Shown here piece after piece: positions 19,102-28,497 of a stretch of 64,000 nucleotides of DNA; the first letter of the stretch is position 1, and every line of letters begins with the position of its first letter. Made by a program: the position numbers and the translations under genes. The notes beneath the pieces were generated by a model. That model was not told where the DNA came from, searched no databases, and saw nothing but the letters and a program-made list of their open reading frames with translations. The stretch covers positions 1-64,000 of the forward strand of contig CAKULE010000012.1 in assembly GCA_934667095.1 (NCBI GenBank). The letters are read 5' to 3'. The stretch comes from an uncultured Oscillospiraceae bacterium. Lineage in GTDB: Bacteria > Bacillota > Clostridia > Oscillospirales > Oscillospiraceae.

Positions 19102-21576
19102 ATGAGAAATCTGAAGAAGATTCTCGCGCTGGTGCTGTCTCTGATGATGGTCCTGTCCGTCATGGTGACCGCCAGCGCCACGGACTTTGCTGATGATGCA
19201 GACATCACCAACAAAGAGGCCGTGGAGGTCATGAGCGCCCTCGGTATCCTGAGCGGCTCTCAGGGCAAATTCGCCCCCAAGGGCACCCTGACCCGTGAGC
19301 AGGCTGCCAAGATCATCGCCTTTGTCAAGCTGGGCGCCGACACCGACGCTCTGCTGAAGGGCACCGGCTCCGCCCTGTTTGCCGACGTCACCAGCGGCTG
19401 GGCCTATGACTACATCAGCTACTGCGCCAACGAGGGCATCATCTCCGGCTACACCGTGAACGGCGCCAAGAACTTTGGCCCCAAGGGCACCCTGACCGGC
19501 TATCAGTTCGGCAAGATGGTGCTGGTCGCCGCCGGCATCGAGGGCACCTACACCGGCTCCGGCTGGGAGGTCAACGTGGCCACCACTCTGAAGAAGGCCA
19601 ACCTGCTGACCGGTCTGGAGACTCTCGTGCTCTCCGCCAACATCACCCGTGAGCAGGCCGCTCAGCTGGCTCTCAACGCCATGACCCATGTCCCCGGCGG
19701 CAGCACGATTTATACTGTGAACGGCGTTGAGTTCGACAACCTCAAGGATGCCGCTATCTACGCCACTCTGGTCAACGAGCCCGTCGTCCCGAGCACTTCC
19801 GTTGCTGGCTCTCTGGCTAACACCGTGTACGGCCTCTCCCGCGATGACACCACCACCGACGCCTATGGCCGCGCCCAGAACGTCTGGACCGCCACCAAGG
19901 TCGGCACCCAGCCCGTCGTCGTTAAGTACGTCACCGAGACCCCCGTTCTGACCTATGATGCTCCCGTCACCAGCGCTGACCTGTATGCCGATCTGGGCCT
20001 GAAGGCCGATCTGGCTGCCGACAGCATCACTGTCAAGGTCGATAACGTCGCCGAGGGCGGGACCGGCAACAGCTACGCCACCTTTACCGTCACCGAGAAG
20101 GGCACTGCTCTTCTGGGCGCTGAGGGCCAGACCATCGAGGTCTACAAGACCGGCACCGATACCTACAAGGCCGTTCTGGTCAGCACCGTCTATGCCTCTG
20201 TTGCCTCCGTCAATGCGGCTGGCGACACTGTCTCCGTGACCGGTTACGAGGCTTTCAAGGCCTCCGGCTACAAGGCCAACGACAAGGTCCTGCTGACCTT
20301 TGCTTACAATGGCTCTAAAAAGGTCATCAACAGCATGGAGAAGGTCGAGACCTTCACCGGCACTCTGACCAGCTACACCAAGAACAACGTGTTCTCCATC
20401 AACGGCAAGGCTTACGAGGCTTCCGCCATCACTGGCGCTGACAAAACCGCCACTCTTGCCGCCGTCAAGGGCTTCATGGGCGTTGAGAAGGCCTACGGTC
20501 TGGATAAGGCCGGCCGCATCCTGTACGTCACCGATCCCACCGGCGATGCTCCCGTCGTTCCCACCAACTACGCTGTGGTGCTGGACGCCAACGTGGTTGT
20601 GAAGACCACCGCCGCTGTGTGGCCCTCCACTGCGACCACCACCACTGTCACCGCTCAGATTCAGGTTCTGCTGTCTGACGGCACCGTGGCTGTCTGGGAT
20701 GTGCCCGTCACCCTGGCCAAGAACGCCATCACCGATGCAGTCAAGGGCGATGTTCCCGCCAACAACTACTATGTGGCTACCGCCGGCAAGAACGTTGTTC
20801 TGGGCACTTACACCGACGACAGCGGCACTGCCTCCACCTTCAAGACCGCTCTGAAGAACGGCTTGACCACCGTCTACACCTACGCCAACGAGGCTCTGGT
20901 GTCTGCTGTTGCTGACCTCACCGGCTCCGAGACCGCCAGCGCTGCTGCTCTGTACACCACCACTGGCAACGTGACCAAGACCACCTATGCGCAGGGCGGC
21001 GTTATCTTCAACAACAACACCGTGTTCGTCCTGAAGAATAGTCTGGGCAACATCGTTGTCAAGACTGGTCTGACCGCTCTGGAGGCCACCACCATTGGCT
21101 CCGGTGTTAAGGTTGTCGTTGACGTTGCTTACGATGGCAAGGATGTTGCCAACAACGTGAACGTTGCCAAGGTTGTTTTCGCTCAGGATAGCACCTTCGG
21201 CGGCAGCTCTGCTGTTGATACCAACGACTACGTGCTGGTGGACGGCGACTACACCACCTCCGTGGACGCTGAGGGCAAGCCTGTCTACACCTACACCTAC
21301 ACCAAGGCTGACGGTTCTGTGGGCACTGTCGCGGCTTCCAAGGATCTGACCACCGGCATTTACGTCCTGAAGACCGACGGCACCCTCAATGAGACTGCCG
21401 TTACCACCACCAAGTCCGACATCGGCATCGTCAGCGGCACTACCGTGTACGTTGGCACCACCGCTATGACCACCACTGCCAAGACCGTGGTCGTCGGCGG
21501 CGAGCTGGTGAAGGGCGCCAAGGCTTACGTTGTCTCCGTTGATAACGTGATCAGCCTGGCCTTCATCGTGGAGTAA
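19102..21576 (+). CDS. SLH-domain protein, probable major S-layer protein
   Basis: The 824-residue protein has a signal peptide (residues 1-27, ending in TASA) and then S-layer homology repeats: NKEAVEVMSALGILSG with GTLTREQAAKIIAFV, a second with SGWAYDYISYCANEGIISGY and GPKGTLTGYQFGKMV, and a degenerate third ending in ITREQAAQLALNAM, up to about residue 200. SLH domains bind pyruvylated wall polymers. The remaining 620 residues are rich in Thr, Val, Ala and Asp, have almost no Cys, and look like beta-rich domains, as in S-layer proteins. Codon use differs from neighbours (many GCT, GTT, AAC, AAG codons), a sign of very high expression. It stands alone with a strong ribosome site and terminator. 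Confidence 0.85.
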   Translation: MRNLKKILALVLSLMMVLSVMVTASATDFADDADITNKEAVEVMSALGILSGSQGKFAPKGTLTREQAAKIIAFVKLGADTDALLKGTGSALFADVTSGWAYDYISYCANEGIISGYTVNGAKNFGPKGTLTGYQFGKMVLVAAGIEGTYTGSGWEVNVATTLKKANLLTGLETLVLSANITREQAAQLALNAMTHVPGGSTIYTVNGVEFDNLKDAAIYATLVNEPVVPSTSVAGSLANTVYGLSRDDTTTDAYGRAQNVWTATKVGTQPVVVKYVTETPVLTYDAPVTSADLYADLGLKADLAADSITVKVDNVAEGGTGNSYATFTVTEKGTALLGAEGQTIEVYKTGTDTYKAVLVSTVYASVASVNAAGDTVSVTGYEAFKASGYKANDKVLLTFAYNGSKKVINSMEKVETFTGTLTSYTKNNVFSINGKAYEASAITGADKTATLAAVKGFMGVEKAYGLDKAGRILYVTDPTGDAPVVPTNYAVVLDANVVVKTTAAVWPSTATTTTVTAQIQVLLSDGTVAVWDVPVTLAKNAITDAVKGDVPANNYYVATAGKNVVLGTYTDDSGTASTFKTALKNGLTTVYTYANEALVSAVADLTGSETASAAALYTTTGNVTKTTYAQGGVIFNNNTVFVLKNSLGNIVVKTGLTALEATTIGSGVKVVVDVAYDGKDVANNVNVAKVVFAQDSTFGGSSAVDTNDYVLVDGDYTTSVDAEGKPVYTYTYTKADGSVGTVAASKDLTTGIYVLKTDGTLNETAVTTTKSDIGIVSGTTVYVGTTAMTTTAKTVVVGGELVKGAKAYVVSVDNVISLAFIVE

Positions 21577-21600
21577 ATCTCCCTTCGCACAATCCCACCC

Positions 21601-21636
21601 AACCCGGGCGGCCCAGATGGGCCGCCCGGGTTTTAT
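21601..21636 (+). terminator. Strong terminator of the S-layer gene
   Basis: AACCCGGGCGGCCC pairs perfectly with GGGCCGCCCGGGTT around AGAT, followed by TTTTAT. It also overlaps the 3' end of the convergent murE. Confidence 0.9.
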
Positions 21637-23015
21637 GCTTCTCTCCCGCGAAAATAATCCTCCACCACCGCCCGCTCCGAGAAGGGGATGCGCCGCCCGG
21701 ACACCTCCATGTACCCTTCGTGGCCCTTACCCAGCAGGGCCACCACGTCGCCAGGCCGGGCCATATCCAGGGCGCGGCGGATGGCCGCCGCCCGGTCGGG
21801 GACGATGACGTGGGGCAGGTCAGGCATGGCCGCGGCGATCTGGGCGCAGATGGCCGCCGGGTCCTCGCTGCGGGGGTTGTCGGCGGTGAGGACGGCAAAG
21901 TCCGCGCCCCCGGCCGCCGCCCGGGCCAGATCGTGCCGCCGCATGGGCGGGCGGTCGCCCCCGGCGCCGAACACGGCGATGATCCGCCCGCAGGGCCGCA
22001 GGGCGGACAGCAGGGACCGCATGGCCGCGCCGTTGTGGGCGTAGTCGATGACCACGGAGAAAGGCGCGGGGACGGGGCAGAGCTCGCACCGGCCGGGGAC
22101 CCGGCAGGCGGCCAGCCCGGCGGCGATGGCACCCTCCCCCACCCCCAGTGCCCGGGCTGCGGCGATGGCGGCCCGGGCATTTTCACCGTTGAAAGTCCCC
22201 GGCATAGGGACGGTGAAGGGGCCAACCTCTGTGGTGAGGCCCGCGCCCCGGCGGATGGGCAGGGGCTCGATGGCCCGGGCGGCGGGGGCCTGCGCGGCCA
22301 TAAGGGGCCAGGCGGGGTCGGCGGTGTTGCCCAGCGCCAGCCTGCACTGGCGGAACAGGGCGGCCTTGCAGGCGCGGTACTCCGCCAGATCCGCGTGCTC
22401 GCCGGGGCCGATGTGGTCCGGCGAAAGATTCAGGAACAGGGCGATCTCAAAGGTGAGCCCCGCCAGCCGGTGGAGCTTCATGGCCTGACTGGAGGCCTCC
22501 ATCACCACGTGGGTGGCCCCGGCGTCCGCCATGCGGCGCAGGAGGGCGTGGAGGGCGATGGGCTCCGGGGTAGTGTTGGCGGCGGGGGCCAGCTGCTCCC
22601 GGCCGAGGAAGGCCCCCAGCGTGCCGATCATGCCCACGGTGCGGCCGCCGGCCAGCAGGATGTCCCGCAGCATGCAGGCAGTGGTGGTCTTGCCCTTGGT
22701 GCCTGTGACGGCGATGAGAGTCATGGCGTCCCCCGGGCGGCCATAGAAGGCCGCGGCCATGCGGGCCAGCGCCTCCCGGGGCTCCGGGGAGGTCAGCACG
22801 GGGACGGGGGCCCCCACCGCCCCGGCGCAGAGGACCGCGGCGGCCCCCCGGGCCACGGCCTCCGGCATGTAGTCTCTGCCGTCGGCCCGGGCCCCCTTCA
22901 GCGCCGCGAACAGCGCGCCGGGAGTCACCTCCGTGCTCCGGCAGGCAAGGGCGGTGATCTCCGCCTCGGCAGAGCAATCAAGGCCGGCGGCAGCGGCCAG
23001 CTCAGTCAGCTTCAT
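21633..23015 (-). CDS. murE: UDP-MurNAc-tripeptide synthetase MurE, diaminopimelate-type
   Basis: The 460-residue Mur ligase adds the third amino acid to UDP-MurNAc-L-Ala-D-Glu. It has the ATP loop VTGTKGKTT (about 105-110), the segment TTPEPIALHALL, the carbamylated-lysine region EYRACKAALF, the segment VIDYAHNGAAM and, at 379-382, the DNPR motif that marks meso-diaminopimelate-specific MurE, with GKGHEGYMEV near the end. Start 23015 was chosen for AAAGGAGCG just upstream. It lies alone on the minus strand between two SLH-protein genes. Its ATP and amino-acid motifs mark it as the housekeeping enzyme, in contrast to the MurE-like gene at 26966. Confidence 0.93.
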   Translation of the reverse strand: MKLTELAAAAGLDCSAEAEITALACRSTEVTPGALFAALKGARADGRDYMPEAVARGAAAVLCAGAVGAPVPVLTSPEPREALARMAAAFYGRPGDAMTLIAVTGTKGKTTTACMLRDILLAGGRTVGMIGTLGAFLGREQLAPAANTTPEPIALHALLRRMADAGATHVVMEASSQAMKLHRLAGLTFEIALFLNLSPDHIGPGEHADLAEYRACKAALFRQCRLALGNTADPAWPLMAAQAPAARAIEPLPIRRGAGLTTEVGPFTVPMPGTFNGENARAAIAAARALGVGEGAIAAGLAACRVPGRCELCPVPAPFSVVIDYAHNGAAMRSLLSALRPCGRIIAVFGAGGDRPPMRRHDLARAAAGGADFAVLTADNPRSEDPAAICAQIAAAMPDLPHVIVPDRAAAIRRALDMARPGDVVALLGKGHEGYMEVSGRRIPFSERAVVEDYFRGREA

Positions 23016-23129
23016 GGACAGCGCTCCTTTCCGTGTCAGTCTATGCGGAGAGGGGCGTTTGTGCGATTTGAACCGAATATTATTCACACTAAACGGGCTA
23101 TATCACCGATTATTTGTATAAATATACGA

Positions 23130-23158
23130 TTGACTATGAATAACTTCCGCGATATACT
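23130..23158 (+). promoter_or_regulatory. Promoter of the M14 peptidase gene
   Basis: TTGACT (23130-23135), a 17-base spacer and TATACT (23153-23158), 66 bases before the ATG, in an AT-rich island. Confidence 0.8.
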
Positions 23159-23224
23159 TTAGTACATCACAACGCCTCCCGGGTACGCGAGCTGAGACCA
23201 AGGGCAGAGCAGAAGGAGAACACT

Positions 23225-26200
23225 ATGAAGCACAAGACACACACACCGAGCAAAGCGCTGGCCTTTCTGCTGGCCCTGCTGATGACGCTGTCGCTGGCGG
23301 TCACCTCCGCCGGGGCAGTGAGCGTGGAAACACTGAACCCTGTGGACGATCCCCTACTGGGGACGAAATTTGACGTGGATGCGGTCATCTCTCTGGTGGC
23401 CGGAGAGGACGGACAGGACATCAGCCTGACCATTCCCGTCAGCGGTGTGAGCAAAGCCGCGCTGGCCGCCGCCGTAGAGGCCGGGAGCGTGGAGCTCTCT
23501 CTGCTGAAGGACCACAGCAAGCCCTACGTGAATGAAGAGCTCTATCCCTACGGCACTGAGGGCGGCGCGCTGGCCGACTGGCTCACCCAGGACGGCAGCG
23601 CCCAGTTCACCGACGTGACCGTGGCCGTCGCCGGCACCGACGCCGCCCCGGCACTGGCCGTCAGCTTCCACGTGAACAACTACTTCTACTCCACCAACTG
23701 GCGCACCGGCGAGACCAGCGTGGATTACAGCGTGCCCCACACCAACGGCGGCTACTACATGGACGTGTGCGGCTACTTCGATCTCACCGCCCAGATCAGC
23801 GGCGAGACCGTGGGCTCCGCCCCCGTGAAGGTGGCCCCCTATGAGAAGTTCAACACCATGTGGGAGATCTACAAGGAGCTGGAGGCCATCGAGGCCACCG
23901 GCACCGCCAACGGCCTGTATGTGAAGAAGCTGTCCATGGGCCAGTCCACCGCCGGCCGGGATATGCCCTACCTCATCGTGGCCGACAGCCAGAGCAGCGT
24001 GGAGGCCTGGCTCAAGCTGACCCAGGCGGCTGAGGCTGACCCCGATGGCGTGCTGGCCAAGCTGGCCGCCGGTCAGCTGGACGACATCCGGGTGCCCGTA
24101 ATGTACTCCAACATCCACTCCAACGAGACCGCCGCCACCGACGGCGTGCTGGACTTTGCCAAGATGATCGTCAGTGAGAAGACCATCTCCTACAAGGTGC
24201 TCACCGGCTTCACCGCCGAGGGCGAGGCCGAACTGGCCAAGGAGCTGGGCCCTGTGGGCGAGGCCGGCAGCGTAGCCGTCCCCGATTTGGTGAAGGACAA
24301 GGCCACCTATCTGGGCTACCTCACCGTGGACAACAACGGCCTGTCCGGCAAGGTCAATCTTGAGAAGTACTACACCATGGAGACCGAGACCGTCAACGTG
24401 AAGGATGAGCTGCTGTCCGACGTGTTCTTCCTTCTGGTCCCCGAGGAGAACGTGGACGGCCGGACCTACCTGACCCGGCACTCCTCCAACGGCTACGACC
24501 TGAACCGGGACAATTCCTTCCAGACCACCTCTGAGACCGCCAACATGCAGCAGCTGATCGCCGCGTACAACCCCGTGTCCTTTGCGGAGTTCCACGGCCG
24601 GGTAAAGGCCTTCCAGTGCGAGCCCTGCGATCCCCCCCACGAGCCCAACTTTGAGTACGACCTGCTGGCCGAGCACTTGATCAGCGGCGGCGAGGCCCTC
24701 GGCATCGCGGCGGCTGCCAACAACGACGGCTACAACAGCTACGTCATCCCTCAGCGGGACTATCTCACCTACACCGGTGAGGGCGCCGAGACCTACTGGG
24801 AAGATCCTTGGGACGACATGTCCACCAGCTACACCCCCCAGTTCGCCATGCTGCAGGGCACCGTGGCCTACACCGTGGAGCTGCCTGCCTACTGCGATGA
24901 GACCGCACAGGCCGTCCAGTACGGCATCCTCGGTCAGGCCGCCTACGTGGCCGCCGAGAAGCTCGGCTACCTCACCGCCCAGACCAAGATCTATCAGCGG
25001 GGCGTCCACAACCTGAACTCCGACGCTTTTGATCTGGTGGGCCAGTGGCTGTGCGACCAGAACGACGTGGAGGGCGCGGAGATGGACCTGTTCCGGCCCG
25101 AGTTCACCGGCGAGGGCGAGAACGGCAACTTCTACCCTGAGTGCTACATCATCCCGCTGGACGGCGTGAACCAGAGCAACCTGCAGGCCGCCGCCGACAT
25201 GATGGAGTGGCTCACGAGAAACGACGTGAAGGTCAATGTGACCGAAAAGGAATTCACCTATGACGGCGTCACCTACCCCGCGGGCACCCTCATCGTGTCC
25301 ATGTATCAGGCCAAACGGAGCGTGGCCAACGGCGCGCTCTACGATGGTACCCTCATCAACTCCTGGACCGTCCTCTACTCCGAGGGCATCACCTCCTTCG
25401 GCGCCACCCGGGGCTTCGACGTGGTCACCGTGGCCAAGCCCGCCGTGTATGAGACCATCGCCGCCGTCTGCGGCCCCGACATGGATCATGACGACGCCGT
25501 GGCCTACGTCAAGACCATCGCCTCCTATTTCTCCGGCGTGAAGGGCAAGGACGTCATCATCTCCAACGCCTCCGAGGACTCCACCGCCGCCGTCAACACC
25601 CTGCTGAAGGCGGGCAAGACCGTGGGCATGGTCACCGAGGGCCAGTATGTGGGCGACTTCATCTGCTCCTATGCCGACTACCTCTCTGTCGCCGGCAAGT
25701 ACCTCATCACCGGCACCGGCGTCTCCGCCGCCGATGTGACCGCCAAGGTCATCGGCAAGTCCCCCGTAGTCTATGTGCCCGGCGTCCCCGCTGAGAGCTC
25801 CAGCGGCTTCCTCTACACCGCGCAGATCGGCAGCGCCGCCGCGTGGAACTATGACAACGCCGCCATGGCCCTCATGGGCTTCACCGTCACCGAGGACGTC
25901 TCCAAGGCTGACGCCGTGGTGGGCGCCTCCAAGCTGACCGACGCCGTGAAGGAGGCCGTGAAGTCCGGCCTGCCCTATCTGGGCTACACTGCCCAGGCGG
26001 CCGCCGACCTCGTCCCCGGCACCGTGCGCACCGGCCTCAGCGGCGCCATGGACTGCCTGACCTTCGTGACCTATCCCACCCAGTCTCTGGTGAACGCCAG
26101 CTATGTCTCCGACGGCGACGACACCCTCTATGCCTACGGCCTCGGCTACTTCTCCGCCATCCCCGAGGGCGCGCAGGTGCTGGTGCAGGTGGAGGGCTCC

Positions 26201-26914
26201 AAGACCCCCACCGAGGGCTTTGTTCCCACCAACACCCCCGAGCGGCAGGCGGGTTGGGATGCCTACCTGAACGGCTCCGTACAGGGCTTTGCCTACCAGC
26301 AGGACGGCCTTGACGTGGTGCTCTTCGCCAACTCCCTCACCAACAAGGTCCACCAGCGGGATGAGTACGCCTACCTCAGCAACTTCCTCTTCGCCCACTC
26401 CCTCACTGAGGAGGATTACGTCACCGCTTCCATCTCCTTCACCGATGTGGCCGCCGACGCGGACTACGCCGAGGCCGTGCTCTGGGCCGCCTCCATGGGC
26501 GTTACCACCGGCACCGGCAGCGCCGCCTTCTCCCCCGACGCCGTCTGCACCCGGGCGCAGGCCGTGACCCTCCTGTGGCGGGCCGCCGGCTGCCCCGCGG
26601 CCGAGAGCACCGGCACCTTCTCCGACGTGTCCGACAGCGCCTGGTACGCCCAGGCCGTGGCCTGGGCCGTCCAGCAGGGCATCACCAACGGCACCGGCAA
26701 GGGTGAGTTCTCCCCCAACGCCGACTGCTCGCTGGCCCAGTTCGTAACCATGCTCTTCCGGGCCGAGGGCCAGACCGGCACGGGCAGCACCTTCTATGAG
26801 GCCGCGATGGCCTGGGCCGCTCAGGCCGGCATGGTGGATGCCTCTGCCGATCCCGCCGCCGACTGCACCCGGAGCCAGGCCGTGGTCCTGCTCTGGACCG
26901 TCAGCGCCAACTGA
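23225..26914 (+). CDS. Large secreted M14-family metallopeptidase with C-terminal SLH domains
   Basis: The 1229-residue protein has a signal peptide (1-31), a beta-rich N-terminal part, a zinc carboxypeptidase domain and C-terminal SLH repeats. Zinc ligands fit HSNE (His298, Glu301) and FAEFHGR (His457); the catalytic glutamate fits TVELP (Glu552); YDLNRDNS is the conserved substrate segment. After the peptidase domain comes a region of about 450 residues recalling glutamine-amidotransferase-like folds. The SLH part (from about 1068) reads FTDVAADADYAEAVLWA, GTFSDVSDSAWYAQAVAWAV and a shortened third repeat. M14 enzymes remove C-terminal residues from peptides or cut stem peptides; the substrate here is unknown. 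A GAAGGAGAA ribosome site and strong promoter precede it. Confidence 0.88.
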   Translation: MKHKTHTPSKALAFLLALLMTLSLAVTSAGAVSVETLNPVDDPLLGTKFDVDAVISLVAGEDGQDISLTIPVSGVSKAALAAAVEAGSVELSLLKDHSKPYVNEELYPYGTEGGALADWLTQDGSAQFTDVTVAVAGTDAAPALAVSFHVNNYFYSTNWRTGETSVDYSVPHTNGGYYMDVCGYFDLTAQISGETVGSAPVKVAPYEKFNTMWEIYKELEAIEATGTANGLYVKKLSMGQSTAGRDMPYLIVADSQSSVEAWLKLTQAAEADPDGVLAKLAAGQLDDIRVPVMYSNIHSNETAATDGVLDFAKMIVSEKTISYKVLTGFTAEGEAELAKELGPVGEAGSVAVPDLVKDKATYLGYLTVDNNGLSGKVNLEKYYTMETETVNVKDELLSDVFFLLVPEENVDGRTYLTRHSSNGYDLNRDNSFQTTSETANMQQLIAAYNPVSFAEFHGRVKAFQCEPCDPPHEPNFEYDLLAEHLISGGEALGIAAAANNDGYNSYVIPQRDYLTYTGEGAETYWEDPWDDMSTSYTPQFAMLQGTVAYTVELPAYCDETAQAVQYGILGQAAYVAAEKLGYLTAQTKIYQRGVHNLNSDAFDLVGQWLCDQNDVEGAEMDLFRPEFTGEGENGNFYPECYIIPLDGVNQSNLQAAADMMEWLTRNDVKVNVTEKEFTYDGVTYPAGTLIVSMYQAKRSVANGALYDGTLINSWTVLYSEGITSFGATRGFDVVTVAKPAVYETIAAVCGPDMDHDDAVAYVKTIASYFSGVKGKDVIISNASEDSTAAVNTLLKAGKTVGMVTEGQYVGDFICSYADYLSVAGKYLITGTGVSAADVTAKVIGKSPVVYVPGVPAESSSGFLYTAQIGSAAAWNYDNAAMALMGFTVTEDVSKADAVVGASKLTDAVKEAVKSGLPYLGYTAQAAADLVPGTVRTGLSGAMDCLTFVTYPTQSLVNASYVSDGDDTLYAYGLGYFSAIPEGAQVLVQVEGSKTPTEGFVPTNTPERQAGWDAYLNGSVQGFAYQQDGLDVVLFANSLTNKVHQRDEYAYLSNFLFAHSLTEEDYVTASISFTDVAADADYAEAVLWAASMGVTTGTGSAAFSPDAVCTRAQAVTLLWRAAGCPAAESTGTFSDVSDSAWYAQAVAWAVQQGITNGTGKGEFSPNADCSLAQFVTMLFRAEGQTGTGSTFYEAAMAWAAQAGMVDASADPAADCTRSQAVVLLWTVSAN

Positions 26915-26926
26915 AGCAAAGCAAAA

Positions 26927-26968
26927 TAAAAAAGGACCCTGGAGCCCATGGGCTCCAGGGTCCTTTTA
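26927..26968. terminator. Bidirectional terminator between convergent genes
   Basis: A perfect palindrome (GGACCCTGGAGCCC / GGGCTCCAGGGTCC) is flanked by A tract on the left and T tract on the right, so it can serve both the M14 gene and murE2. Its right edge contains the murE2 stop codon. Confidence 0.9.
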
Positions 26969-28495
26969 TTCCTCTGAATGGGTCCTGTCATACTCCTGCA
27001 GGAACGCCAGCACGTAGTCCACATCGGAAGGGGTATCGATATAGGCGGTGCCCCGCTTCTGGCGGGTCTCCGCCCCCTTGCCGGTGATGAGGGCCACCAG
27101 CGGCGTCCGGCACTCTGTCAGCGCCAGACAAATGGCTGCTCCGCGGTCGGGCTCTATGATCTCCCGGCAGCCCTGCGCGTCCACGTACCCGGCGATCTCC
27201 CGGCAGATGGAGAGGGTGTCCTCCTCGCCGGAGTCCTCCTCCGTCAGCACCACCAGATCGGACCACCGGCCGGAGACCTCGCCCAGATCCCGCCGCCGCT
27301 CGAAGGCCTTGCCCCCCGGGCAGCCGAACACGGCGGCGATGTGCCGGCCGGGGTACTCCTCCCGGACGGAGCGGAACAGGGTCTCAAAGCTCATGCGGTT
27401 GTGAGCATAGTCCACGATGGCGGTGATGCGCCCGTCCCGGCTGGCATAGACCTCCATGCGGCCGGGGACCCGGGCCTCCGCCAGTCCGGCGGCAATGGCG
27501 TCCTCCGGGATGCTCAGGCAGCGGCAGAGGGCGATGGCCGCCAGCGCGTTGTCCACATTGAACAGCCCCGGCATGGAAAGGGTAAACTCCCTGTCCAGCC
27601 CGAGGCCCTTGGCGTGGAACCGGGCCCCGTGGCCCTCCTTGGCTGCGCCGCTGCCGTACAGGTCGGCGGAGCCGTCCCGCCGGGAAAAGGTAAGCACTTT
27701 CGGGCAGGCGGCCCGGGCGGCGGCCAGAATGTCGTCCGCCCGCTCGCAGTCCAGGTTGACGCAGGCCACCTCCGTCTGGGCGAAGAGCTTCAGCTTGGAC
27801 TGGAAGTAGTCCTCAAAATCCGGGTGTTCAATGGGGGAGATGTGGTCCCGGCCGATGTTCAGAAAGGTGGCAGCGGCAAAGCGCGTGCCCAGCGTGCGGT
27901 GGTATTTCAGGGCCTGACTGGAGGCCTCCATCACCACATAGCCCAGCCCCGCCGCCCGGGCGTTGGCCAGATGCCGCTGGAGCTCCAGCGGCTCCGGGGT
28001 GGTCAGGTGGGACTCGAACTCCTCCGCGCCGTCGTAGGTGTCAATGGAGGAGATCACGCCGCAGCGCTTCCCTGTGGGGGCCAGATGGTGGTCCAGAATG
28101 GCCTTCACATAGTAGGCGGTGGAAGACTTGCCCTTGGTGCCGGTGATCCCGATGACGGACAGATCCCGGGAGGGGTCGTTGTAATACCGCACAGCCAGCA
28201 GGGCCATGGCCCGCCGCAGGTCGTTCACCTGAATACAGGGCAGAGCGGCGGCGGGATCGGGGGCGTCGCTGACGTAGGCGAAGGCCCCCCGGCTGGCGGC
28301 GTCCGCCAGGTACTCCGGCCTGAAGTGGGCCCCCTTTCGGATGAACAGGGTCCCGGGGACGCACTCCTGAGAGCTGCAGGTCACCAGCTCCACCGTGCGG
28401 TCCGGGTCAAGGCCCGCCGGCACCGGGGCGGCCAGCAGGCCCTCCCCCTCCAGCAGGCGGAGATAGTCATTGAGGGAATACAGCGTCAATTCCAT
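26966..28495 (-). CDS. Second MurE-like Mur ligase (non-DNPR type)
   Basis: The 509-residue protein has the Mur ligase layout: N-terminal UDP-binding part (VTCSSQECVPGTLFIRKGAH), ATP loop ITGTKGKSS (119-124), TTPEPLELQRHL, DYFQSKLKLF with the carbamylated lysine, MEVYASRDGR and VDYAHNRMSFE. Where DAP-type MurE has DNPR, this protein has TEEDSGEED (about 418-426), and the late GKGHE is GKGAE. The third-position amino acid is therefore probably not meso-DAP; lysine, ornithine or another residue is possible. It ends an operon with a racemase and a D-Asp-ligase-like enzyme. Start 28495 (ATG) was chosen over a TTG two codons earlier; its ribosome site GAGG lies in the end of the GNAT gene. Confidence 0.85.
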   Translation of the reverse strand: MELTLYSLNDYLRLLEGEGLLAAPVPAGLDPDRTVELVTCSSQECVPGTLFIRKGAHFRPEYLADAASRGAFAYVSDAPDPAAALPCIQVNDLRRAMALLAVRYYNDPSRDLSVIGITGTKGKSSTAYYVKAILDHHLAPTGKRCGVISSIDTYDGAEEFESHLTTPEPLELQRHLANARAAGLGYVVMEASSQALKYHRTLGTRFAAATFLNIGRDHISPIEHPDFEDYFQSKLKLFAQTEVACVNLDCERADDILAAARAACPKVLTFSRRDGSADLYGSGAAKEGHGARFHAKGLGLDREFTLSMPGLFNVDNALAAIALCRCLSIPEDAIAAGLAEARVPGRMEVYASRDGRITAIVDYAHNRMSFETLFRSVREEYPGRHIAAVFGCPGGKAFERRRDLGEVSGRWSDLVVLTEEDSGEEDTLSICREIAGYVDAQGCREIIEPDRGAAICLALTECRTPLVALITGKGAETRQKRGTAYIDTPSDVDYVLAFLQEYDRTHSEE

Positions 28496-28497
28496 GG

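Noticed and set aside
23354..26398. A minus-strand open frame of 1014 codons opposite the M14 peptidase
   Set aside because: Shadow of the real gene; the M14 zinc and SLH motifs are on the plus strand and the antisense product is repetitive Gly/His/Val sequence.
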